This document shows, one piece after another, positions 35,625-44,212 of a DNA stretch of 51,232 bases (its first letter is position 1; each line of letters begins with the position of its first letter). Under the pieces are notes generated by a model, which saw only the letters and a program-made list of their open reading frames with translations, was not told where the DNA came from and searched no databases. The position numbers and the translations under genes were made by a program. This stretch comes from Pseudorhodoplanes sp. (GTDB lineage Bacteria > Pseudomonadota > Alphaproteobacteria > Rhizobiales > Xanthobacteraceae): NCBI GenBank assembly GCA_013388965.1, contig JACAEG010000067.1, positions 1 through 51,232 of the forward strand. The letters run 5' to 3'.

Positions 35625-36616
35625 GCAGGACCGAAATCGTGAACCCCATCGTCGAGATCAGCGATCTGCACGTGCGCTTCAAGGGCGAGCGGACGGTTCA
35701 CGCGCTCAACGGCGTCGACATCGCGCTCGCGCAGGGCGAGGTGCTGGGCCTGCTTGGCGAATCCGGCTCCGGAAAAAGCGTCACGCTGCGGGCGCTGCTG
35801 CGCATGCTCCCGCCCCGGCGCACCGACCTCAAAGGCAGCATCAGGGTCGAAGGCAGGGACGTGATGACGCTCGACGAGGATGCGCTCGAGCGGATGCGCG
35901 GCGGCACGGTGTCGATGATCTTCCAGGAGCCGATGCTGGCGCTCGATCCGGTCTACACGATCGGCGACCAGATCGCGGAATCGGTCGTGAAGCACGAGGG
36001 CGTCTCGTTCGCGGCCGGCCGTCAGCGGGCGCTGGAGATGCTGGAGACGGTGCGCATACCCTCGCCGAGACGCCGGCTCGATGCCTATCCGCACGAGATG
36101 TCGGGCGGCATGCGCCAGCGCGCCATGATCGAGCTGGCGCTCGCCTGCAAGCCCAAGGTGCTCCTCGCGGACGAGCCGACCACAGCGCTGGATGCGACGG
36201 TGCAGATCCAGATTCTTCTGCTTTTGCGCGAATTGCAGCGCGAGTTTGGCATGGCGGTGATCTTCGTGACCCATGACATCGGCGTCGCGGTGGAGATCAG
36301 CGATCGTATCGCGGTCATGTATGCCGGCCGCATCGTGGAAAGCGGCACGTTGCGCGATGTCGTCAAGCATCCGTCGCATCCCTATACTCGCGGGTTGCTG
36401 GCGTCGACGCTGCACGGCGCCCACAGGGGCACGCGACTGCAGGCTATCCCCGGCGCGCCGCCGCGGCTCGACCAGGCACCGGTCGGCTGCTCGTTCTCGC
36501 CGCGCTGCTCGCAAGTCTCGTCCGCCTGTGCTGTCGAGACGATCCCGCTGTCCGATATCGGAAACGATCATCGCGTCCGCTGTGTGCTGGCGGAGAGGGT
36601 CTTGCAAGCCGGCTGA
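35621..36616 (+). CDS. ABC transporter ATP-binding protein (DppD/OppD-like)
   Basis: A 331-aa ATPase; motifs are GESGSGKSV, MSGGMRQRAM and VLLADEPTTALD with an oligo_HPY tail (VGCSFSPRC). It starts at a GTG that overlaps the amidase stop. It completes the importer with the SBP, two permeases and the DppF-like ATPase. Normal dpp order keeps D and F adjacent; here the amidase pair sits between them. Confidence 0.92.
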   Translation: MSRTEIVNPIVEISDLHVRFKGERTVHALNGVDIALAQGEVLGLLGESGSGKSVTLRALLRMLPPRRTDLKGSIRVEGRDVMTLDEDALERMRGGTVSMIFQEPMLALDPVYTIGDQIAESVVKHEGVSFAAGRQRALEMLETVRIPSPRRRLDAYPHEMSGGMRQRAMIELALACKPKVLLADEPTTALDATVQIQILLLLRELQREFGMAVIFVTHDIGVAVEISDRIAVMYAGRIVESGTLRDVVKHPSHPYTRGLLASTLHGAHRGTRLQAIPGAPPRLDQAPVGCSFSPRCSQVSSACAVETIPLSDIGNDHRVRCVLAERVLQAG

Positions 36617-36672
36617 AAAATCTGGGAGTGTGCCGCGCTGTCGCGTCTCTCGGCGCCAGGTCGGAGAGTCAC

Positions 36673-37449
36673 ATGGACATGGGCATTGCGGGATTGCGCG
36701 TTCTGGTGACGGCGGGCGCGGCGGGCATCGGCCTCGGCATTGCGCGTGCCTTTGTGCGCGAGGGCGCACGGGTACATGTCTGCGATGTCGATGAGGACGC
36801 ATTGTCGAGGCTTGCCGGAGGCGATCATGGGATTGGACGCAGCCTTTGCGATGTCGCGGATCGTGCGGCCGTGGCGCGATTGTTCCGGACTGCCGTTGCC
36901 GAGCTGGGCGGGCTCGATGTGCTGGTCAACAATGCCGGTATTGCCGGTCCGACCGGCCGCGTCGAGGATATTCATCCCGAGGACTGGGACCGCTGTCTGG
37001 AGGTCTGCCTCACGGGACAATTCAACTGCGCGCGGCTTGCCGTGCCGCATCTGCGCCAAAGCACGAACGCATCGATCGTCAATCTGTCCTCGGCCGCCGG
37101 CAAATACGGGTTTGCGATGCGCTCGCCCTATGCGGCGGCGAAATGGGGTGTGATCGGGTTCACGAAGTCGCTGGCGATCGAGCTGGGAGAGGCGGGCATC
37201 CGGGTCAACGCGATCCTGCCCGGGCTGGTCGCTGGCGACCGGCAGCGCCGGGTGCTGGAGGCAAAGGCCCAGAATCTCGGCATTTCCTACGCCGAGATGG
37301 AAGCGCAGGCCTTCTCCTTCACGTCGATCAAGGACTATGTCACAGCCGAGCAGATCGCCGACCAGATCGTCTTTCTGGCGTCGCCTCGCGGCCGAACGAT
37401 CTCCGGTCAGGCGATCTCCATCGACGGCGATATGCGCATGCTCGGCTGA
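36673..37449 (+). CDS. SDR family oxidoreductase
   Basis: A 258-aa classical short-chain dehydrogenase: T-A-G-A-A-G-I-G-L-G-I nucleotide loop, NNAGIAGP, catalytic Ser in NLSSAAG, Y-x3-K in YAAAKWG. Substrate unknown. ATG 36673 follows GGAG with six-base spacing. It is 56 bp after the ABC operon on the same strand and may belong to it. Confidence 0.88.
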   Translation: MDMGIAGLRVLVTAGAAGIGLGIARAFVREGARVHVCDVDEDALSRLAGGDHGIGRSLCDVADRAAVARLFRTAVAELGGLDVLVNNAGIAGPTGRVEDIHPEDWDRCLEVCLTGQFNCARLAVPHLRQSTNASIVNLSSAAGKYGFAMRSPYAAAKWGVIGFTKSLAIELGEAGIRVNAILPGLVAGDRQRRVLEAKAQNLGISYAEMEAQAFSFTSIKDYVTAEQIADQIVFLASPRGRTISGQAISIDGDMRMLG

Positions 37450-37479
37450 CGATGTTGGCCCCAGGCTGCCGTCCGCAGG

Positions 37480-38487
37480 TCAGAAGACCAGCCAGGCGGC
37501 CACCAGAAAGTAGATCAGGATCGACAGCACGTCCTGGATCACGGTCGCAAGGGGGCCGGAGCCGAGCGCGGGATCGTAACCCAGCCGGGCAAACAGCCAC
37601 GGCAGCATGAAGCCGATGGTCGTGGCGATGCTGCTCGCGGCGATCAAGGCCAGCGAGACGGTCGCGGCGAGCGCGACATTGCCGAAGGCGAACAGGATCA
37701 GCGGAAAGGCGATCGCGCCGAGCGCGGCCCCGATCAGAATGCCGGTTCCGAGTTCACCGGCCAGCAGCGGGACAAGATCGGCTCCGGTCAGCGAGATCGC
37801 GCGGACCGCAACGGCCTCCGACTGGGTGCCGACGGCGTCGGCGAGATAGACGACGGCCGGTACGAAGAAGGCCACGGCGATATTCGCCGCAAGCGCGGTT
37901 TCGAAATGCGCCATCATGGCTGTGGCCAGCGCGCTGCCGGCCATGCCGACCAGCAGCCAGGGCAGGCGAAAAAGCGCGCGACGAGGCGGCGATGCCGTCA
38001 GTGCGGCCTGCGCCGATTCCGACCGTCCGAGAATGCCGACCATGTGATGGAGGTCCTCGAGATGCTCGTCCCGCAGGATCGACATCATCGCGGTGGCGGG
38101 TACGGCACCGATAAAGCGCCCGCTCGCATTGCAGACGGGAAGACAGGAAATCTCAGTCTGGATCGCGGTGCTGACCGCGTCTTCGCGATCGGTGTCCGGG
38201 GAAACGATATGGCAGTCTCCTGGAGACATCAGCGCCGAGAGGGGTGTGGAAGCGCCTGCCGCCAGCAACTCCCGCATTTCGACAACGCCCGCCAACCCGC
38301 CGTCCCTGTTCAGAACGAAGACATGGGAGGCGTCGTCAAAGCGTTTTCCGATCAGTCGCTCGCGTGCGGCGGCCGCACGCTCGTCGAGTTCCGCCGTTGG
38401 AACGTTTGCAACAAGGTAATGCCCGACACGCTGGGCCAGGTCGTCGCGGGAGGCCGGAGCGGAAGGATTGTGCATGGCGTCTGTCAT
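37480..38487 (-). CDS. MgtE-like divalent cation transporter, short form
   Basis: A 335-aa protein with a CBS pair (about residues 40-150, with HIVSPDTDREDAVSTAI) and a five-segment MgtE membrane domain (VPAVVYLADAVGTQSEAVAVRA, the conserved PAVVxLxxxxGxQS-like signature, and GPLATVIQDVLSILIYF). The usual N-terminal MgtE_N domain is missing; the start at 38487 (or 38475) leaves no room for it. A role in Mg2+ or related metal transport is inferred from the family. Confidence 0.85.
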   Translation of the reverse strand: MTDAMHNPSAPASRDDLAQRVGHYLVANVPTAELDERAAAARERLIGKRFDDASHVFVLNRDGGLAGVVEMRELLAAGASTPLSALMSPGDCHIVSPDTDREDAVSTAIQTEISCLPVCNASGRFIGAVPATAMMSILRDEHLEDLHHMVGILGRSESAQAALTASPPRRALFRLPWLLVGMAGSALATAMMAHFETALAANIAVAFFVPAVVYLADAVGTQSEAVAVRAISLTGADLVPLLAGELGTGILIGAALGAIAFPLILFAFGNVALAATVSLALIAASSIATTIGFMLPWLFARLGYDPALGSGPLATVIQDVLSILIYFLVAAWLVF

Positions 38488-38568
38488 GCGCCGACTGTCA
38501 CATTGCTCGCGTGCGGCGCACAGCGCCATCGAGGGCAATGAACAAGAATATTCTGCGCCCTGCCGATC

Positions 38569-39144
38569 TCAGCGAAGGCCGTGCTTTCCCATCAGCTTGA
38601 CGGTGCTTGCCTGCGGGCCCTTGTCGCCGGGTTCCTCGGCAAAGGTCACTCGCGTGCCGGCCTTCAAGTGACCGAACTTCCCATCCAGTACGCTGTTCCG
38701 GTGAAAATAGATTTCGCGCCCGTCCTCGTCCTCGATGAATCCGAAGCCCTCGGTCGGTTCGATCCGTGTCACGATTCCGATCGGCGGGCCGACGTGGCTT
38801 TTCACCTGACCTTCGAGATGACGCACCTGATCCTGCAACTGGCGGCGCGCATGCTTGAAAGCATCGTGCAGCGCGAATGCCAGGTCGGAATGCCGTTCGT
38901 CGCGATGCGGCGTCCGGCTGGCAACGACCTCCTTTCCGTTTGGCAATGTCAGGTGAATGTTGATCTCGAACAATCCGCCAGTCCGGTGATGGCCTCCTGG
39001 AGCCCTGATCACAAGCCGGCATGCGGTGATCCGCCCAAACCGGTTCTCGAGCCCGGCGATATAGCCGCGCGCGGCATCCCGGACAGCTTCGTCCGGCGAC
39101 ATCCCCTGGAAGTCGATTTCCACCGGTGTTTCCATGTCTGTCAT
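38569..39144 (-). CDS. HPF/RaiA-like ribosome-binding domain fused to cold-shock domain
   Basis: A 191-aa fusion. Residues 1-115 resemble the hibernation factor/YfiA fold (VEIDFQGMSPDEAVRDAARG, FEINIHLTLPNGKEVVASR); residues about 120-187 are a cold-shock OB fold with RNP1-like EGFGFIEDEDG and RNP2-like EIYFHRNSV. Such fusions occur in alphaproteobacteria and probably bind ribosomes or RNA in stress. AGAGG lies two bases before the ATG at 39144; an ATG at 39135 has 11-base spacing. It is 80 bp upstream of the mgtE-like gene on the same strand. Confidence 0.88.
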   Translation of the reverse strand: MTDMETPVEIDFQGMSPDEAVRDAARGYIAGLENRFGRITACRLVIRAPGGHHRTGGLFEINIHLTLPNGKEVVASRTPHRDERHSDLAFALHDAFKHARRQLQDQVRHLEGQVKSHVGPPIGIVTRIEPTEGFGFIEDEDGREIYFHRNSVLDGKFGHLKAGTRVTFAEEPGDKGPQASTVKLMGKHGLR

Positions 39145-39340
39145 GTCCTCTCGTCGATGGGCAATCGCGCCGGTCAATGACAGAGACGGCCGGCATCCCA
39201 CCGAAACTCTATCGGGGCATGGCGATTGCGCGTTGCGTTACGTCAATCTCACTGCGTTCAGGCATTTCTGAATTCCGCCGCAGGCCGGCTTGTGTCCGTT
39301 CGATTTCGCTGATAGCCGCGGGATGGGGCGGGAGGGAGCA

Positions 39341-40255
39341 ATGCCGGCAAGGACGGGAGCGCGGCTTCGGATCGTCGATGCCCATCAGCATTTCTGGGAC
39401 ACGGCCCGGAATTATCATCCCTGGCTCCGCGACGAGCCCATGATCCCTTTTCGCTACGGCGATTACTCGGCCATCCGCAAGCCGTATCTGCCGGCCGATT
39501 ACCGCAGGGATGCGGCAAACTACGAGATCGCCGGTTCGGTCTATGTCGAAGCCGAGTGGGATCCGAAAAGCCCGGTGGCCGAGATGGCCTATGTCGACGA
39601 GTTGCGGCGCAGCGCGGGCCTGCCGACCGTCGCTGTCGCGCAGGCGAGGCTCGACAGCCCGGACGTTGAATCCGTCCTGGAGCGGCAGGCCTCCTTCCCC
39701 TTTGTCCGCGGCATCAGGCACAAGCCGCGCGCAAATCCCTCGCCGCGGGATACGGAAGGAGGCGGAATGACTGATCCTTCGTGGCGGCGCGGCTATGCAC
39801 TGCTGCGCCGGTTTGGATTGCGCTTCGATCTGCAGACGCCGTGGTGGCATTTGCACGAGGCAGCCCGATTGGCGCACGACTATCCCGACACGCAGATCGT
39901 GCTTAATCACACCGGCCTGCCGGCCGACCGATCCCGGGACGGCGTCGAGGGATGGAAAGGTGTCATGACGCTTCTGGCCCGGTGTCCCAACGTCGCGGTG
40001 AAGATTTCGGGCCTGGGCGATCCCGGCAGGCCGTGGACTGCGGCAAACAATCGCGACATCGTGCTGACAACCATCGAATTGTTTGGCGTGGAGCGTGCGA
40101 TGTTCGCCAGCAATTTTCCGGTGGACAGCCTGTGCGCGACGTTCAGCCAGATTTTCGAGGGATTTCGCGACATCGTGAGTGGCTTCAGCGAATCCGAGCA
40201 ACGCCTTCTGTTTCGTGACACCGCGATGCGCATTTATGCGATGGAGGAAGCATGA
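39341..40255 (+). CDS. amidohydrolase family protein (lactonase/decarboxylase-like TIM barrel)
   Basis: A 304-aa amidohydrolase_2 member. The N-terminal metal motif DAHQHFWD, the VEAEWDP strand end, LNHTGLPADR and ASNFPVDS match L-rhamnono/L-fuconolactonase and 2-pyrone dicarboxylate lactonase relatives. ATG 39341 follows GGGAGGGAG. It overlaps the next dehydrogenase by four bases, so both likely act in one sugar-acid or aromatic-acid route. Confidence 0.82.
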   Translation: MPARTGARLRIVDAHQHFWDTARNYHPWLRDEPMIPFRYGDYSAIRKPYLPADYRRDAANYEIAGSVYVEAEWDPKSPVAEMAYVDELRRSAGLPTVAVAQARLDSPDVESVLERQASFPFVRGIRHKPRANPSPRDTEGGGMTDPSWRRGYALLRRFGLRFDLQTPWWHLHEAARLAHDYPDTQIVLNHTGLPADRSRDGVEGWKGVMTLLARCPNVAVKISGLGDPGRPWTAANNRDIVLTTIELFGVERAMFASNFPVDSLCATFSQIFEGFRDIVSGFSESEQRLLFRDTAMRIYAMEEA

Positions 40256-41124
40256 CCAAGCCTGCAATCGGCTATGTCGGGATCGGACTGATGGGCCTGC
40301 CGATGGTGGGCCGCCTGCTCGAACGGGGCTATCGTGTCAGGGCCTATGACATCGTCGCCGAACGCACGAGCGCCGCGGTAAAGGCCGGAGCGGCGGCGGC
40401 AAGTTCGCCGGCCGATGCGGCCCGCGAAGCCGATCTGGTCCTGCTCAACCTGCCGACCACGGACGCGGTCGAAACCGCGGTCTTCGGTGCCGAAGGCGTT
40501 GCGGGCGTGTTGCACGAGCCGCAAGTTCTCATCGACTTCTCCACCATCAAGGTGGCCAAGGGAAAGAGCTTCGCCAGGCGCCTTCGGGACGAGACGGGCT
40601 GCGGCTGGGTCGATGCGCCGGTTTCCGGCGGACCGCCGGCCTCGGGCAACGGGACGCTGACGGTGATGGCCGGCGGCAGCGAAGCCGACATCGCGGCTGT
40701 CGCGCCGCTCATGAAGGATGTTTCCACGCGCTTCACTCATATGGGTCCCTCTGGAAGCGGTCTCGCCGCCAAGATGATCAACCAGCTCTTCGTTGGCTGC
40801 GGTCACGCGGTCATGGCCGAGGCGATTGTGCTTGCGGAAAGCGCGGGCATGGAGCCCGGGCGCATTCCGGAATGTCTCGCCGGCGGTCTTGCCGACAGCG
40901 CGCTGCTGCAACGCTTCTATCCGCGCATGGCGAAGCGGGAATTCAGCCCGCAGGGCTACGCCCGGCAACTTCTCAAGGATCTCGAGATGGTCATGGAGTT
41001 TGCAGGCGAGCTGAAGGCGCCGTTGCCGATGACGGGCGAATCGCTCGCGCTTTATCGGATGCTCGTCCATCGTGGGCATTCCGAGCTCGACACCACGGCC
41101 ATCCTCAAGATTTATGAGGACTGA
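40252..41124 (+). CDS. NAD(P)-dependent 3-hydroxyisobutyrate dehydrogenase-family oxidoreductase
   Basis: A 290-aa beta-hydroxyacid dehydrogenase. N-terminal nucleotide loop GYVGIGLMGLPM, substrate loop DAPVSGGPPASGNGTLTVM, catalytic lysine in AAKMINQ. Substrate could be a hydroxy-acid, glyoxylate or semialdehyde. ATGA overlap with the amidohydrolase; 10 bp gap to the convergent SDR. Confidence 0.9.
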   Translation: MTKPAIGYVGIGLMGLPMVGRLLERGYRVRAYDIVAERTSAAVKAGAAAASSPADAAREADLVLLNLPTTDAVETAVFGAEGVAGVLHEPQVLIDFSTIKVAKGKSFARRLRDETGCGWVDAPVSGGPPASGNGTLTVMAGGSEADIAAVAPLMKDVSTRFTHMGPSGSGLAAKMINQLFVGCGHAVMAEAIVLAESAGMEPGRIPECLAGGLADSALLQRFYPRMAKREFSPQGYARQLLKDLEMVMEFAGELKAPLPMTGESLALYRMLVHRGHSELDTTAILKIYED

Positions 41125-41134
41125 CCTCCAAGCG

Positions 41135-41899
41135 TCATCCCTGCGAGGAATAGCCTCCGTCGACGGGGATTGCCGTTCCGGTGACGAAGTCGGAAGCGCC
41201 GCTCGCGAGGAACACCGCGATGCCGGCCAGGTCCTGCGGCACGCCCCAGCGGCCGGCCGGCGTGCGGGCCAGCACGCGCTCATGCAGGCCCGACACCTGC
41301 TGCCGCGCCGATTGCGTCAGCTCGGTATCGATCCAGCCCGGCAGGATCGCATTCACCTGGATATTGTCCCTGGCCCAGGAGCAAGCCAGCGATTTGGTCA
41401 TCTGCACAATGCCGCCCTTGCTCGATGCATAGGCGACGGCGAACGACGTGCCGAAGATCGACATCATGGAGCCGGTATTGATGATCTTGCCGCCCCCGGC
41501 GCGGACCATGTGCGGATAGGCACCCTGTGAACAAAGGAATGCCGCCGTCAGATTGACGTTGAGGACCTTGTGCCATTCGCTTGCGGCATAGTCCTGCGGC
41601 TGCTTTCGGATATTGATGCCGGCGTTGTTGATCAGGATGTCCAGCCTGCCGAAGCGCTCGACGACCTGATCGCCGAGTGCGTGGCAGGCCGCCTCGTCCT
41701 CCACATCGATCTCGATTGCGGCCGCGCGTGCGCCGAGCGCCGCGAGCGACTTGACGGCGTCGGCATTGCGGTCGGCGCGGCGGCCGGCAATCACGATCGA
41801 TGCGCCGGCGCTCGCCAGGCCCTGCGCCATCGCAAGACCGATGCCGCTATTGCCTCCGGTGACGGCTGCGACGCGGCCGCCGAGGTCAAAGAGTTTCAT
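41135..41899 (-). CDS. SDR family oxidoreductase (gluconate 5-dehydrogenase-like)
   Basis: A 254-aa classical SDR: TGGNSGIGLAMA, NNAGINIRKQP, S in NTGSMMSIFG, Y-x3-K in YASSKGG, and a C-terminal VTGTAIPVDGGY. ATG 41899 begins the family N-terminus; an in-frame ATG at 41911 adds four residues. Convergent with the dehydrogenase; it may complete the same oxidative pathway. Confidence 0.88.
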   Translation of the reverse strand: MKLFDLGGRVAAVTGGNSGIGLAMAQGLASAGASIVIAGRRADRNADAVKSLAALGARAAAIEIDVEDEAACHALGDQVVERFGRLDILINNAGINIRKQPQDYAASEWHKVLNVNLTAAFLCSQGAYPHMVRAGGGKIINTGSMMSIFGTSFAVAYASSKGGIVQMTKSLACSWARDNIQVNAILPGWIDTELTQSARQQVSGLHERVLARTPAGRWGVPQDLAGIAVFLASGASDFVTGTAIPVDGGYSSQG

Positions 41900-42161
41900 G
41901 GCTGAATCCATCTGAAAGGGAATCGAGGGCCGGGAGAATAGGCGATTAGGATTGTCGAGGCACCTGCCGGGGGACGTCCGTTCCGGCCATTTGCTTGCGA
42001 AATTCCGGCGACCTCCCTGCGTTGCGCCGGCGCAGGGTGCAAGCTCGCGCCGATCCAAGGGAGAGAAGTGATCACAGCCAGGTCATCCGCTCCCTTGCCG
42101 CAGGGCAACGGGTCGCCGCCAAGCGATCGCAAGGGCTCCGATTACGGCAGCGACAACGAGT

Positions 42162-42407
42162 TCAACCCCGCGGAATGAGCGGGGGAGCCTCCTCGTCCTC
42201 GACATAGCGGAAAGCGCGCACGCTCCCGCTGCCGCATGTCCGGCAGGTCAGCCGCTTGGTGAGGACGACGAGCGGCGTGTCCTCCGCGAGGCCGATCGAC
42301 GGCAATTCATCCTGACCGATCGACGCGCTGTGGCCGCATGTCAGGCAATCGACCGCAATTCTGGTGTGCATAGACGAGGGACTCAAACGCAACTTGATCC
42401 GAAACAT
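42162..42407 (-). CDS. small zinc-ribbon-like hypothetical protein
   Basis: An 81-aa protein with two C-x2-C knuckles (CLTCGH and CRTCGS) about 30 residues apart, separated by LVVLTKRL. This looks like a zinc ribbon. ATG 42407 has GGA six bases upstream; ATG 42371 (69 aa) is possible. No known family recognised. It lies alone, downstream of the RNase operon on the same strand. Confidence 0.6.
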   Translation of the reverse strand: MFRIKLRLSPSSMHTRIAVDCLTCGHSASIGQDELPSIGLAEDTPLVVLTKRLTCRTCGSGSVRAFRYVEDEEAPPLIPRG

Positions 42408-42613
42408 ATAGGTCCGAGCGGCCGTTTTGCCACGGCTTGGGCGGCCTGGCAGGCGGGTCGCACCAGCGGAAAGAGCCCGGAGTCTGACGACCCTGGCGCT
42501 TCCAGGACTTCCCCTAATCGGCTCAGGCTGCCCTTGCGCCGCTAGTGAGTCACGTCCTGAACGCACCGCACGCGCGAACGTTCCACGCAGGCACGACGGC
42601 CGCGCCGCCCGGC

Positions 42614-44212
42614 CTATGGCTCGGCATCGAGTGCGCGCCGCAGGCGGCGGATGATCACCCCGCGCGCGCGATCGTCGGCTGCCGCGTCGATGCGATCGTT
42701 GATGTCGAGGATGAGCTTCGACATGTCGTTGTGCCAGTCGAGCGTGACCACGTCCTCCGGGGCCAGCCGGCGCCGCTTCTCGACATCGACCGGCGTGGGC
42801 GCCGCGGTGTCCAGCTCGTAGATGTCGTCGAGCAGGGGCCGGAATACCTGCGCGGCCGGGACGATCCGCTCGGAAATGCGCTCCGAAAGTCCCGCGAGCG
42901 CGGGCTCCTCGCCGTGGATGAGGAACACCCCGCGGCGGATCGGCCGGCGGCCGGCGATCCAGCGCGCCAGCTCCGGTCCGTCGGCGTGGCCCGAATACTC
43001 GTCCATGTGGCGGATGCGGGCCGCCACCCTGATTTCCTCGCCCTGGATGCGCACCGCCCGGGCGCCGTCCTGCAGGATGCGGCCGAGCGTGCCCTGAGCC
43101 ATGAATCCCACCAGCAAGACGGTCGCACTGCTGTTCCACAGCCAGCGCTTCAGATGATGCCGGATGCGTCCGGCGTCGCACATGCCGCTGCCGGCGATGA
43201 TGATGTGAAATCCGGTCAGCTTCGCGATCGCCTTGCTCTCATCCACAGTTTCGGAGAACCGCAGGTGCGGCGAGCTCAGGAGGCGGCGGACGTCGACATC
43301 GTGGTCCAGACTCGAGGCATGCTCCCGGAACACCTCGGTGGCGCGAATGGCCAGCGGAGAATCGAGGAAGATCGGCGCGGTCGGAATCTCGCCCAGATTC
43401 ATCATGTCGACGAGGTCGACCAGCAATTCCTGCGTGCGCTCGACCGCGAAAGCCGGAATGAGCATGGCCCCCTTCGCGACAGCGGCGTCGCGCATCTCGG
43501 CGGCAAGGCGCCTGCGGCGCGATTCGGCGGTCGTCGGCGGGCGATCGCTGTCGCCATAGGTCGATTCCGAGATGATATAGTCGAAGCCGGTGGGGGCCTC
43601 CGGCGCCGGCTGGAGCAGTTTTGCATCGGGACCGATATCGCCGGACGCCAGCACGCGCAGCGGCTTGCCGTCCCCACCTGCATCCGCGACCTCGATTTCG
43701 ATGGATGCGGACCCGAGCAGATGCCCCGCATTCCAGTATCGTGCGCGTACCCCCTCGATGACATCGACCCACACCTCGTAGTCGACCGACCTGAATGCGC
43801 GCATCGAGTCGATGGCGTCGGCCTGGGTGTAGATCGGGCTGACCTCGGCGCGTCCCCGCGCCGCATTGCGCCGGTTCAGCGACGCCACCTCCGACTCCTG
43901 GATGCTTCCCGCATCCGGAAGCAGGTAGGAGCACAGATCGATGGTGCCGCGCGTGGCCACGATCGGCCCGTCAAAGCCTTCGCGGACGAGCCTGGGCAGC
44001 AAACCGCTGTGATCGATGTGAGCATGCGTCAGAAGGACGGCGTCAATGTCCGGCGGGCGAAACGGAAAGGAGCTGTAGTTGAGGGCCTTGAGAGTCTTCG
44101 AACCCTGAAACAGGCCGCAATCGACCAGGAAGCGCCCCTTGGCGGTTTTGAAGAAATAGCAGGAGCCGGTCACAGTGCGGGCTGCGCCGCAGAACTGGAG
44201 GGTGACGCTCAT
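42614..44212 (-). CDS. beta-CASP metallo-beta-lactamase RNase (CPSF73/Ysh1-like)
   Basis: A 532-aa RNA-processing MBL enzyme. H63-A-H65-I-D67-H68 begins the two-zinc site; ASGDIGPDAKLL supplies motif 4. The beta-CASP insertion has ISESTYGD (motif A), IAGSGMCDAGRIRHHL (motif B) and YSGHADGPELARW (motif C). Family members are endo/5'-exonucleases of RNA. Its start overlaps the PRPP-synthetase-like gene by four bases. The bacterial function of this subgroup is not settled. Confidence 0.9.
   Translation of the reverse strand: MSVTLQFCGAARTVTGSCYFFKTAKGRFLVDCGLFQGSKTLKALNYSSFPFRPPDIDAVLLTHAHIDHSGLLPRLVREGFDGPIVATRGTIDLCSYLLPDAGSIQESEVASLNRRNAARGRAEVSPIYTQADAIDSMRAFRSVDYEVWVDVIEGVRARYWNAGHLLGSASIEIEVADAGGDGKPLRVLASGDIGPDAKLLQPAPEAPTGFDYIISESTYGDSDRPPTTAESRRRRLAAEMRDAAVAKGAMLIPAFAVERTQELLVDLVDMMNLGEIPTAPIFLDSPLAIRATEVFREHASSLDHDVDVRRLLSSPHLRFSETVDESKAIAKLTGFHIIIAGSGMCDAGRIRHHLKRWLWNSSATVLLVGFMAQGTLGRILQDGARAVRIQGEEIRVAARIRHMDEYSGHADGPELARWIAGRRPIRRGVFLIHGEEPALAGLSERISERIVPAAQVFRPLLDDIYELDTAAPTPVDVEKRRRLAPEDVVTLDWHNDMSKLILDINDRIDAAADDRARGVIIRRLRRALDAEP

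Noticed and set aside
38481-38501. CTGTCAT...CTGTCAC pair near the mgtE-like start as a Pho box
   Set aside because: The heptamers are spaced by seven bases rather than four.
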